Assembly (NCBI GenBank): GCA_964453205.1
Contig: CAYVRC010000001.1
Location: 62,001-126,000 of the forward strand
Direction of reading: 5' to 3'
Length of the DNA stretch: 64,000 nt
DNA from: Crateriforma sp964453205
GTDB lineage: Bacteria; Planctomycetota; Planctomycetia; Pirellulales; Pirellulaceae
Under the pieces are notes generated by a model. That model made no database searches, was not told where the DNA came from, and saw only the letters and a program-made list of their open reading frames with translations. This document shows, one piece after another, positions 45,814 to 53,755 of this stretch. The translations under genes were made by a program, and so were the position numbers. The first letter of the stretch is position 1; each line of letters starts with the position of its first letter.

Positions 45814-46166
45814 TCCGATGCACCTGGGACTGGGGGGTTCGAAAAACGTGTGGAGCCCGAAAGCTCGGAGCGACCGGCCGGGCCCATTGTATTTGCTCGC
45901 GGAACTGGCCAGCAAGCATGCCGACAAATCGACGGCTGCCGACCAGGTGACGCCACACAGATCGCTCGAGGACACAGAGAAAAGCAGATCTACAAAGGTC
46001 ACGTCAGGATCAGTCGGTCCGAGCTCATCGACGCAATCAAACGCATTGTCTGTGACCTCAGCACCCTCTATGGCAAAAATAAACACGACGTCGCACCGGC
46101 CGTGGAGAAGGAGACAGGAATAACGGGGCCACCACGTTGGCAAGGCGGTTGCCGTCGGTTAATCTA
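45814..46166. other. Intergenic region before the decayed island
   Basis: 353 bases between the propeller start and the 38-bp palindrome. No gene with coding character was found: the overlapping frames are shadows of each other and of the propeller gene. It probably holds the propeller promoter and degraded sequence at the edge of the island. Confidence 0.5.
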
Positions 46167-46204
46167 GAACCCACGAAGAACAAACGTTTGTTCTTCGTGG
46201 GTTC
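46167..46204. terminator. 38-bp perfect palindrome followed by T-run
   Basis: GAACCCACGAAGAACAAA (46167-46184), central CG, then the exact reverse complement to 46204, followed by TTTTT on the + strand. A hairpin with a trailing T-run is the form of an intrinsic terminator for + strand transcripts. However, no intact + strand gene lies upstream, so it may be the end of a lost gene, an operator for the LacI-type relic, or the trace of a mobile element. Confidence 0.55.
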
Positions 46205-46235
46205 TTTTTGTTTGTGCGAGGTTGGTGGCGGTTCG

Positions 46236-46725
46236 ATGCCAGTGACACTTCAACAGATTGCCCGCTCGCGGCGGCCTCAAAGAACTGGTTTGATCGGCCT
46301 GATGGTTCCTGACATTGCCAATCCCTTATTCTGCGGCGCTCACGCGTGAGATCACGTCGGCGGCAGCGGAAACTGGTTACCACGCGTTGATTGCGGACAG
46401 CCGCGAGGAGACAGCCAGCGAGTGTGAAATTGCCAGGCAGTTGCAAACTCGGCAGGCCGAGGCACTTGTGGTCTGTCCTGTCGGCCACGAGTCGGCGCAC
46501 TTGGATGCGATCGATTCGGCAGGCCTGCCGGTCGTGATCGTCGACCGAGGATTTCCAGACAGCAACCTTGTCCAAGTGATGCCGGACCGACATGCCGGCG
46601 CGGTGACGACCACGCGGAGGCTGACCGCTTTTGGGCATCGCGCGGTTGGAGTGCTGCAAGGATTGCCGGAAACGATCGCCCATGAAGAACGAATCGCTGG
46701 GGTTCGCGATGTGCTCGATGAACAT
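46236..46725 (+). pseudogene. LacI-family regulator relic (HTH deleted, frameshifted)
   Basis: Starts MPVTLQQIA, the LacI N-terminus, then jumps directly to RSRRPQRTGLIGLMVPDIANPLF, so about 50 residues of helix-turn-helix and hinge are missing. One extra T near 46332 shifts the frame; removing it gives NPLFAALTREI, the standard LacI text. The ligand-binding half continues (SAAAETGYHALIADSREE, LPVVIVDRGFP, LTAFGHRAVGVLQG, RIAGVRDVLDEH) and is then joined in frame to nucleoside-hydrolase sequence. DNA binding should be impossible. Confidence 0.85.
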
Positions 46726-47289
46726 GCGGTCAACACATTCTACGGCCGCCCCGAAATACCCATTGGAGTCACGCGAGACGCACAGAGGCGAGACAGCAAG
46801 TACCTTGGCCTCGTCAAGAGGAAGGACGGCGACAAAGACCATTTCCTGGAAGCCAATGTTCGAAACGGCATTTCCTCGATGCAACGTTTTGCTCAAAGAT
46901 GGCCCGAAGAGGTTCCAGTGGTATGGAGCGACTTTTCTATCGGGATCGCCGCCCCCTATCCTCGCGAGAGCATTGCCCGTGATTTTGCGTATCGACCGCA
47001 CCATATCGTTCGCGAAGCTTACCTGTTGCATAGCGGCCCCAACCACGACCGCCCCACTTGGGACCTGACCAGTGTCCTGTATGCGGTGCGTCCGCGGGAG
47101 GACTATTTCGGGTTATCGGAGCCGGGCCGCGTCATCGTTGAAGATGACGGATTCACCCGTTTCGAGCCGATGGCTGGAGGACGCGATCGCTATTTGCGGA
47201 TGGACAGCGCACCAAGGATTCGCGTCATCACCGCTCAGCGTATGTTGGTCGGCCAGCCGCCGGTCGTTTGTAATTCGCCACGAGACTGA
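46726..47289 (+). pseudogene. Nucleoside hydrolase relic fused to LacI remnant
   Basis: From AVNTFYGRPEIPIG the sequence matches the middle of nucleoside hydrolases (same block in the intact neighbour at 47542). It then jumps to WPEEVPVVWSDFSIGIAAPYP, about 70 residues further in the family, and continues to RPTWDLTSVLYAVRP and FEPMAGGRDRYL near the C-terminus. The Asp-rich N-terminal metal site and the central catalytic part are lost. The frame stays open for 188 codons. It is paralogous to the next gene and probably results from deletions in a former regulator-hydrolase gene cluster. Confidence 0.85.
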
Positions 47290-47304
47290 TTCGGAGAAGA
47301 GAAG

Positions 47305-48315
47305 ATGTACTTCAGAAATTTTCGCACTGCTGTGTTTATCGTTGCCTCTGTCGTAGCGACCGTAACGAGCCACGGCGCATCCCCTGTGCCGATCATTTTC
47401 GACACGGACATGGCGGGTGATTGTGACGACGTAGGCGCTTTGGCCGTTCTCAACGCACTTGCCGACAACGGCGAGGCAAAAATTTTAGCGGTTGTTACAA
47501 ACCGAAAAGATGTCGCGAACGCTTCGGCAGCCGCGTGTGACGCAGTCAACACCTTTTACGGGCGGCCCGATGTACCGATCGGCACGGACAAGGATGGTGC
47601 CAAGTTGAAACCAAAATGGAATCGTCCGAGTCCCTACACGCCGGCGCTGCGAGACGAGTTTCCGCATGACTCGCCACCGGACGACCAGGCACCTGACGCG
47701 TTGCAGGTTTACCGCAAAACGCTGGCGGCTCGACCAGACAACTCGGTTGTGATTTGCAGCGTCGGCGCGTTGAGCAACCTAGAGGATCTCGTGAACTCGA
47801 CCGCGGATTCGATCAGCGATTTGAGCGGCAAAGAGTTGATTCGAACCAAAGTTCGGCTGACCGTGATCATGGGCGGCGCGTTTCCGCGGTCATCAAAGCC
47901 GGAAACGAACATCAAGTTGGATCCGGCGGCTTCGGTAACCGTCGTCAACGAGTGGCCCGGACCGGTTCTGTGGCAGGGATTCGAAATCGGTGCGGCGATT
48001 CATTGTGGCGCGGCGCTAAGTTCCATGGGCAAAGGCAATCCTGTAAGGCGAGCTTTCGAGTTGCGTCCGTATCTTGATGGGTTTTCTATCGATCGCGGCA
48101 AGCCGGCTCATGACCAGGCGACGGTTTTGCTGGCCGTCCGCGGACCGCAACAAGAGTACTGGAAAGTGATCGAGGGAGGCCGAGTCGTCGTCGATTCTGA
48201 CGGCCACACGCGGTGGAAGCGGGATTACAGTAAACCGCATCGCTACGTCGAGATAAAAGGGCGTCCGGACCCCTTGGTCGAGTTGGTCGATGATTTGATG
48301 ACAACGAAACCTTAA
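47305..48315 (+). CDS. Secreted inosine/uridine-preferring nucleoside hydrolase
   Basis: 336 residues with a GGAGAAGAGAAG ribosome site. A signal peptide (about 1-25) precedes the metal motif DTDMAGDCDDVGAL (33-46), the Ca-binding and substrate core of the IUNH family. VICSVGALSNLEDL and FEIGAAIHCG are family blocks. The active-site His region near the end is HDQATVLLAVRG. It cleaves ribonucleosides to base and ribose, here probably in the periplasm. Base composition is lower in GC than in neighbours, as in the adjacent relics, which suggests transfer. Confidence 0.88.
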   Translation: MYFRNFRTAVFIVASVVATVTSHGASPVPIIFDTDMAGDCDDVGALAVLNALADNGEAKILAVVTNRKDVANASAAACDAVNTFYGRPDVPIGTDKDGAKLKPKWNRPSPYTPALRDEFPHDSPPDDQAPDALQVYRKTLAARPDNSVVICSVGALSNLEDLVNSTADSISDLSGKELIRTKVRLTVIMGGAFPRSSKPETNIKLDPAASVTVVNEWPGPVLWQGFEIGAAIHCGAALSSMGKGNPVRRAFELRPYLDGFSIDRGKPAHDQATVLLAVRGPQQEYWKVIEGGRVVVDSDGHTRWKRDYSKPHRYVEIKGRPDPLVELVDDLMTTKP

Positions 48316-48326
48316 GGAGAACCCAC

Positions 48327-48470
48327 ATGACAAATCTCACTCGAAAGTTTCTTGTGCTGCTGATTTGTTTGGTGGCCGTTTCCAGTCATGCCAAGAATCC
48401 GCCGAGCGTCTTGTTCATCGCGATCGATGACCTGAATGATTGGGTCGGGCCGCTCGACGGGCATCCTCAA
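48327..48470 (+). pseudogene. Sulfatase N-terminal fragment
   Basis: AAGGAG precedes the ATG. Residues 1-22 are a signal peptide, then NPPSVLFIAIDDLNDWVGPLDGHPQ, the opening strand and first metal-binding Asp pair of sulfatases. At 48471 the match ends; what should be VKTPNLDRL is replaced by unrelated sequence and a tandem repeat. The CxPxR modification motif is absent. It was the second gene of a nucleoside hydrolase-sulfatase unit (11-base spacing) and was cut by deletion or insertion. Confidence 0.85.
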
Positions 48471-48487
48471 CCCGAACAAATACCCCC

Positions 48488-48540
48488 GTCACCTTTTTTG
48501 GGCCGCGTCACCTTTTTTGGGCCGTCCACCTTTTTTGGGC
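48488..48540. repeat. Tandem CACCTTTTTTGGGC repeat at the sulfatase breakpoint
   Basis: Three near-identical copies of GTCACCTTTTTTGGGCC with spacing of 19 and 18 bp (T-runs at 48494, 48513 and 48531). It begins 17 bases after the last sulfatase-like codon. The unit does not resemble a known IS end and no flanking open frame belongs to it. Confidence 0.8.
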
Positions 48541-48608
48541 GTCATCGCTTCAACCTTGGCCGGTACAAAAAGGACGCCACCGAGGGACCGCGGTCACGGG
48601 GTTCCCGA

Positions 48609-51317
48609 TCAGTTCTGCCTGGCCACGTCCACGACGGCATCGATGACGACGCGGTCGGCGTACTGGGTCAGCTTGGCGTCGGCGCCGCGGAACCATTTCA
48701 GGATCGGCGCGGTGTAGTCGCTCGGCACAACGCTCAGCGGCTTTTCACCGCGCCATGTCGAACTGACCCAATTTCCGCTGACGTCGGATCGGACGTACCG
48801 GCCGGCCAAACTGTCTTGCAAACGCCCGCCGAGGATCCGATCGGCGGCCGGCGGAGCCAGCTCCACCGGAACCTTCAGTTGCCGTGACAACAGGTTCAAG
48901 AAGTTCGCGCCCGTCAGACTGGTTCGGGCGGCCCGTTGATAAAGCTGGTCGTTGACCCAATCCTGCAATCGACTGCCGACCAAGTTGCCGACGTGGCCGC
49001 GGACCTGGGCACGATCATCGACTTCGATCGCGGCCAAGTGCGGCAGACTCGCCTGCAACAAATCCGGATAGAACGACAGCACGCTGAACCCGCCGCCGGT
49101 GTAGCGAAACACGCCGCCGATCAGACGGCTCATGCCCGGGCCGACCGGGGTTCCCCGGCCGAGTCCCAGCGGCAGTCGGTCGAGCGTCCCCGGGTTCGGC
49201 CATGCCCCCAAGTAGGCCGGCAGGCTTTTCAGCGATTGATACGACGCGATGATGCCGTCGAAGTCGTCCGGATCGGGGGGAATCGAATCTTTGACGCCGG
49301 CGAACAGGTGGGTCGGCGGCCCGAGGGTTTGACTGGCGACGTGGGCCTGGACGGCAACGATGTCATCGGGAGCGAATTGCATCGCCACGTTCGTGGGTGG
49401 CCCGAGTTGCTTGGCCAAGTCGCCGTACTTGTCGGGGCTCCACGGCGCGATTTCGACGTGCGCGGTCACCCGTTCGACGCCCTCGGTGTCCTCGAGTGAC
49501 TGGCGAACGATGCCGGCCATGATCGGGTCCAGCGTGGAGAATCGGTCGGTGTAGTAGTCCGCGATTTGTTGATACCAGGCGGCCTCCTCGGCGGTCACCT
49601 TGGTCGTGTCGGCATCGGCGATCGGCAAAAAAGTACCGCGTGCACCGCGCCGAGTGTCGACGAGTTGATCTCCGACTTCGAACAGACTGCTCTGGTCACT
49701 GCGCTGCGAAAAGCCCTGCGGCAGGTATCCCGCTTCGATCAAATCGTCGATCGAACGGATCGCATTGCCTTCGCTCGCCGCCGCCAAGCGGGCCACGTGA
49801 ACCAACGCCATGTCGGCCTGGGCGTGCATCCGGCGACGCAGTTCGATCAACGTTTGCGGGGACACCAAACCTTGCATCATTTGCGGCGACAAGTAAGCAA
49901 AGATCGTGTCCTGTCGGCTCAGCGGCATCAACTGACGCGCCAAGCGAAACGAAGGCGTGGCGGCCAGCGACGCACCGGACCGGGCGACTTCGAAAAAACG
50001 CCTGGCGAGGACGTGACTGTTGGTGACCAAGATGTAACCGTCCTGTTCGGCCAGGAAAGACCGGATGCGGTTGTCGGGACTCCGCAACACGCTGACCGAA
50101 TTGCCGGCGATGTTGACGTTTTCCAGGGTCACCGAGTCGTCACTTCTGGCCAGCTTGGAACGGTCATTGTTTAGCGACGTGCGCAGGAGAAACGCATTGG
50201 TCGGTTTGAACATCACGCCCATCGTCGCTCCGTCGCCCAAGAACAAGTCTTGGCCGATCAAGGCTTGGTCATCGATGACGGTCGGGCCGAGCATACGAGA
50301 AAGCTCGTTGGTTTGCAGATGCAATTGCGTTTCCAACTTCTTCGCGCCCTGTTGATCGACGCCGGCCAAGGTGAACATCTGCGAGATGTCACCGCCGTAT
50401 TCCTCCGACAAGTCGCGGAACCACATGTAGTTCGCAAACGACCCGTAGCGGATGTAAAAACATTCCGGCGGAACACGGGCAGCCATCGGTTCGGTTTCGA
50501 CGCTGTCCAGGCCGGGACGATCCGCGTCAGGTGCCCAATCGGGTGCCGCCGGCAGCGGCAACGTGGCGACTTGAATCGGTCGGGCGTCGCCGACCGCGGC
50601 GCGGCGAAAAACGTCTTGCGCGACGTCCGATGCCCCGCCGATCAGCTTCAACGTGTCGGTCACGTCTTTGGTGGAATCGTCGATTTGCAAGTACCAGTCC
50701 GGCAGCGGCAAGTTCAAACGCCCCGCCAACATCGCGACCAAATAACTCTCCACGTAGGGCGGATACTTCGCCGCATCGATCTGGCGTTTCGCGGCGGACG
50801 TGTAAGCCGACCACCATTGACGAAGCATGGCCGCGGCCTCGGCGGAATCGGCGTCCGGCACGATATCGTAAACGCCGAACTCGCCGCGGGCATCGGAAAG
50901 ACGGATCGCCAACGGATCAGATCCCGTGAACAGAAACGTGATTCGGCGGGAGACGGTTTGTTCCAGTTCTTTGCCGTCGTTGGTCAACTCGCGGATCAGG
51001 TTTCCGATTCGACCGAGCAAACGGCCGCGACCTTGTGTCGGGACCGGGGTCTCCGAGGGACGCTGGCTGACTTTGACGCGAGTATCTTCGGCGATCGGAT
51101 AAAACGCCCGGCCGCCGGCTTCGGTGACCTGCAACGGCGGCATCGGATCGCCGACGACGGGGATTTCCAAGGGAATTTCGATCGTGGCGATGCCGTACGG
51201 TTGACCCGGCACGGCGGTTGCAAAGATGTCCACCGCGGCGGCCGAGCGCGGAACGGTTGAGGTCGCCAGGATCGCGACGGCGAACAAAACGGCCGAGAAG
51301 TGTTGCTGGGAACGCAT
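48609..51317 (-). CDS. Large secreted protein of unknown function
   Basis: 902 residues with a signal peptide (residues about 5-28, cleaved after SAAA). No transmembrane helix beyond it. I recognise no domain. The text has mixed alpha/beta character, with ECFYIRYGSFANYMWFRDLSEEYGGD at about 285-310 and NAFLLRTSLNNDRSKLAR after it. Length, single-copy context and good coding statistics support a real gene. Proteins of this kind are common in planctomycetes as secreted orphans. It is divergent from argH by 133 bases. Confidence 0.8.
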   Translation of the reverse strand: MRSQQHFSAVLFAVAILATSTVPRSAAAVDIFATAVPGQPYGIATIEIPLEIPVVGDPMPPLQVTEAGGRAFYPIAEDTRVKVSQRPSETPVPTQGRGRLLGRIGNLIRELTNDGKELEQTVSRRITFLFTGSDPLAIRLSDARGEFGVYDIVPDADSAEAAAMLRQWWSAYTSAAKRQIDAAKYPPYVESYLVAMLAGRLNLPLPDWYLQIDDSTKDVTDTLKLIGGASDVAQDVFRRAAVGDARPIQVATLPLPAAPDWAPDADRPGLDSVETEPMAARVPPECFYIRYGSFANYMWFRDLSEEYGGDISQMFTLAGVDQQGAKKLETQLHLQTNELSRMLGPTVIDDQALIGQDLFLGDGATMGVMFKPTNAFLLRTSLNNDRSKLARSDDSVTLENVNIAGNSVSVLRSPDNRIRSFLAEQDGYILVTNSHVLARRFFEVARSGASLAATPSFRLARQLMPLSRQDTIFAYLSPQMMQGLVSPQTLIELRRRMHAQADMALVHVARLAAASEGNAIRSIDDLIEAGYLPQGFSQRSDQSSLFEVGDQLVDTRRGARGTFLPIADADTTKVTAEEAAWYQQIADYYTDRFSTLDPIMAGIVRQSLEDTEGVERVTAHVEIAPWSPDKYGDLAKQLGPPTNVAMQFAPDDIVAVQAHVASQTLGPPTHLFAGVKDSIPPDPDDFDGIIASYQSLKSLPAYLGAWPNPGTLDRLPLGLGRGTPVGPGMSRLIGGVFRYTGGGFSVLSFYPDLLQASLPHLAAIEVDDRAQVRGHVGNLVGSRLQDWVNDQLYQRAARTSLTGANFLNLLSRQLKVPVELAPPAADRILGGRLQDSLAGRYVRSDVSGNWVSSTWRGEKPLSVVPSDYTAPILKWFRGADAKLTQYADRVVIDAVVDVARQN

Positions 51318-51450
51318 GGGATTCGTCAGGGGACAAGGACAGGCAAAAATCGAAAAGCGGCCGCATCGCCGGGGTCGTCATCGATGCGGGGCCGGTCATA
51401 CTGCTGAGCCGACATTATCTACCCTTACCCCCGTTGGGAACAGTCAAACC

Positions 51451-52836
51451 GTGAAAAGCCCTTCCCGCAGCGGCGTTTTTGCTGCCGGCACCGACAAGCG
51501 ACTCGAATCCTACGCGGAAAGCATCAGTTTTGATTCGCGTCTGTTCGAGCAAGATATTCGCGGCAGCCTCGCGCACGCCGAAATGCTGTCGACCGTCGGA
51601 CTGATCAGCGAAGGCGAATTTCATCAGATCCGGGACACCTTGGTAGAAATCGGCCAGGAAATCCAAGCGGGCCGGATGGAATTCCGCTTCGAGTTGGAAG
51701 ACATCCACATGCATATCGAACAGGCGCTCATCGATCGCTTGGGCGACGTCGGCCGAAAACTGCACACGGCCAGAAGCCGTAACGACCAAGTCAGCACGGA
51801 CACGCGGTTGTGGGTCCGCCAATCACTCGATCGCGTCGATGCGTTGCTCGCGGATTTGCAACGAGCTTTCCTGTCCCGCTGCGAACAAGATTTCGATTGC
51901 ATCCTACCCGCCTACACGCATCTTCAGCGGGCCCAGCCCGTGATCGCGCCGCACTACTGGTTGGCCTACATCGAAAAATTCCAGCGTGACCGCGAGCGGA
52001 TCGCGGATTGCCGAAAACGCGTCAACCGATGCAGCCTGGGTGTCGCGGCGGTCGCCGGAACGACCCTGCCGATCGACCGCGAACAGACGGCCGACCTGCT
52101 GGGATTCGACGGGCCGACCGCGAACAGCCTGGACACCAGCAGCGACCGTGATTTCTTGATCGAATCCGCCTTCGTCTTGTCGACCATCGCGTTGCACCTG
52201 AGCGGGTGGGCGGAAGAATGGATTTTGTGGAGCACCGTCGAGTTCGATTTCATCGAATTGCCCCAAGCCTTCTGCACCGGCAGCAGCATCATGCCGCAAA
52301 AGATCAATCCCGACACCCTGGAATTGACGCGTGGCAAATCCGCCCGCGTGATGGGAAATCTGCAAACGTTGATGCTGTTGGTCAAGAATCTGCCGTTGGC
52401 GTACAACCGTGACTTGCAAGAAGACAAGCCGCCGCTTTTCGATTCTTTTGACACCGTCGTCGCGATGCTGGAATTGGCCGCCCCGATGGTCAGCGGCAGC
52501 ACACTGAAACGACCGTCGATCGCGGCACGACTGGAAAAGGGCTACCTCGACGCGACCACGCTGATGGAGTGGATGATCGCCAAAGGCATCCCCCAGCGGA
52601 CGGCCCATCACCTCGTCGGCGCGATTGTCGGCGAAGCGATGCGGCGAGACTGCTCGCTCGCCGAACTGCCGATCGAAGTCATGCAAGAACATTCCGCCGA
52701 CATCGACGCCGACGTGTTCGACGTGCTGGGCAGTAAGAACGCCGTCGAAGCATTCATCAGCTACGGCTCGACGTCCCCGGACCGAGTGAGAAGTCAAATG
52801 AAACGTTGGGAAAAGGAGTTAAACGGACATGAATAG
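51451..52836 (+). CDS. argH: Argininosuccinate lyase
   Basis: 461 residues from a GTG at 51451, giving the standard N-terminus SGVFAAGTDKRLESYAESISFDSRLFEQDI; the ORF is open for 75 more codons upstream but these overlap the promoter region of the divergent gene. Fumarase/aspartase signature GSSIMPQKINPD at about 278-289; further THLQRAQPV and ARSRNDQVSTDTRLW. It splits argininosuccinate into arginine and fumarate. It overlaps the next gene by 8 bases. Confidence 0.97.
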   Translation: MKSPSRSGVFAAGTDKRLESYAESISFDSRLFEQDIRGSLAHAEMLSTVGLISEGEFHQIRDTLVEIGQEIQAGRMEFRFELEDIHMHIEQALIDRLGDVGRKLHTARSRNDQVSTDTRLWVRQSLDRVDALLADLQRAFLSRCEQDFDCILPAYTHLQRAQPVIAPHYWLAYIEKFQRDRERIADCRKRVNRCSLGVAAVAGTTLPIDREQTADLLGFDGPTANSLDTSSDRDFLIESAFVLSTIALHLSGWAEEWILWSTVEFDFIELPQAFCTGSSIMPQKINPDTLELTRGKSARVMGNLQTLMLLVKNLPLAYNRDLQEDKPPLFDSFDTVVAMLELAAPMVSGSTLKRPSIAARLEKGYLDATTLMEWMIAKGIPQRTAHHLVGAIVGEAMRRDCSLAELPIEVMQEHSADIDADVFDVLGSKNAVEAFISYGSTSPDRVRSQMKRWEKELNGHE

Positions 52837-53647
52837 CCAAAGTTTGGATCTGGACCAATTGAAACAAGTCGCCACCGGCGCGGCGCGGACCGGCGGCGAC
52901 GTGCTGATGCGTTTCTTTCGCGACGGCGTGCAGATGCGGCAAAAGGCCGGCGGCGACAAGAGCTATGACTTGGTCAGCGACGCCGACGAGGAAAGCGAAC
53001 GCGAGATCGAAAAGTTGTTGCGAGAGGCCTTTCCGACGCACGAGTTGCTGGGCGAGGAAGCCTTGTCCGGTGCGGATGCCGGTGCCGAAGACTTGTGGGT
53101 CATCGATCCGCTGGACGGAACGAACAACTTCGCCCACCGCGTGCCGCATTTCGCGGTGTCGATCGCCTATTACCATCGCGGCGAAGCGATCGTCGGAGCG
53201 GTGTTGAACCCGGCGAGGGACGAAATGTTTTTGGCCGTCCGCGGCCAAGGGGCTTCGCTCAACGGAACCCCCGTGACGCCCGAGCCGGTGGATCGACTGA
53301 GCGACGCGTTGATCGGCTGCGGGTTTTACTATGATCGGGGCGAGATGATGCGCAAGACTTTGGCGGCGATCGAAGAATTCTTTGACCACCACATCCACGG
53401 GATTCGTCGTTTCGGAACCGCATCGCTGGATCTTTGCAGCGTCGGCATGGGACACTTCGGCGGCTTTTTCGAATACCAGCTTTCGCCCTGGGATTTTGCC
53501 GCCGGGCGCTTGTTCGTCGAAGAATCCGGCGGCGTGGTGACGACCGCCGGCGGCGATCCGCTAAGACTGGAAAAGACCAGCGTCCTGGCCGGCAACGCGT
53601 CGCTGCACGCGGCGATGCTGGCGATCACCAAGAAACACCACCCGTAA
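52829..53647 (+). CDS. Inositol monophosphatase family (HisN-like) phosphatase
   Basis: 272 residues. Metal-binding motifs are GEEAL (Glu at about 74), DPLDGTNNF (93-101) and SPWDFAAGRLFVEESGG. GSASLDLC-type text is FGTASLDLCSVG. The family includes inositol monophosphatase, 3'-phosphoadenosine phosphatase and histidinol-phosphatase HisN. Coupling to argH by an 8-base overlap and a hisI gene a few kilobases on makes an amino-acid pathway role possible. Sequence alone does not choose between substrates. Confidence 0.85.
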   Translation: MNSQSLDLDQLKQVATGAARTGGDVLMRFFRDGVQMRQKAGGDKSYDLVSDADEESEREIEKLLREAFPTHELLGEEALSGADAGAEDLWVIDPLDGTNNFAHRVPHFAVSIAYYHRGEAIVGAVLNPARDEMFLAVRGQGASLNGTPVTPEPVDRLSDALIGCGFYYDRGEMMRKTLAAIEEFFDHHIHGIRRFGTASLDLCSVGMGHFGGFFEYQLSPWDFAAGRLFVEESGGVVTTAGGDPLRLEKTSVLAGNASLHAAMLAITKKHHP

Positions 53648-53658
53648 TAATCACTGAC

Positions 53659-53740
53659 GTAGCGGGATTCGCCAGAATTCCGATCCGGTGTTTCGGAGTC
53701 GCCGGTATTTCGAAATCGGAAGTCTGGTGACATCCGCTAC
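53659..53740. repeat. Long imperfect inverted repeat between convergent genes
   Basis: GTAGCGGGATTCGCCAGAAT onward (53659-53684) matches the reverse complement of 53715-53740 at about 21 of 26 positions, around a 30-base middle that itself holds two copies of a CCGGTxTTTCG element. The full 82 bases can fold as one hairpin between the stops of two convergent genes. It may act as a two-way terminator or be a REP-like repeated element. Confidence 0.75.
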
Positions 53741-53755
53741 CGTCGATCCGATTAC

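Noticed and set aside
45175..46167. 330-codon + strand frame reaching the palindrome
   Set aside because: Two thirds is antisense to the propeller gene and the tail has no recognised motif. Coding character is weak.
48488..48540. Tandem repeat as a small CRISPR array
   Set aside because: The units are adjacent with no spacers of 26-40 bases and no cas genes are present.
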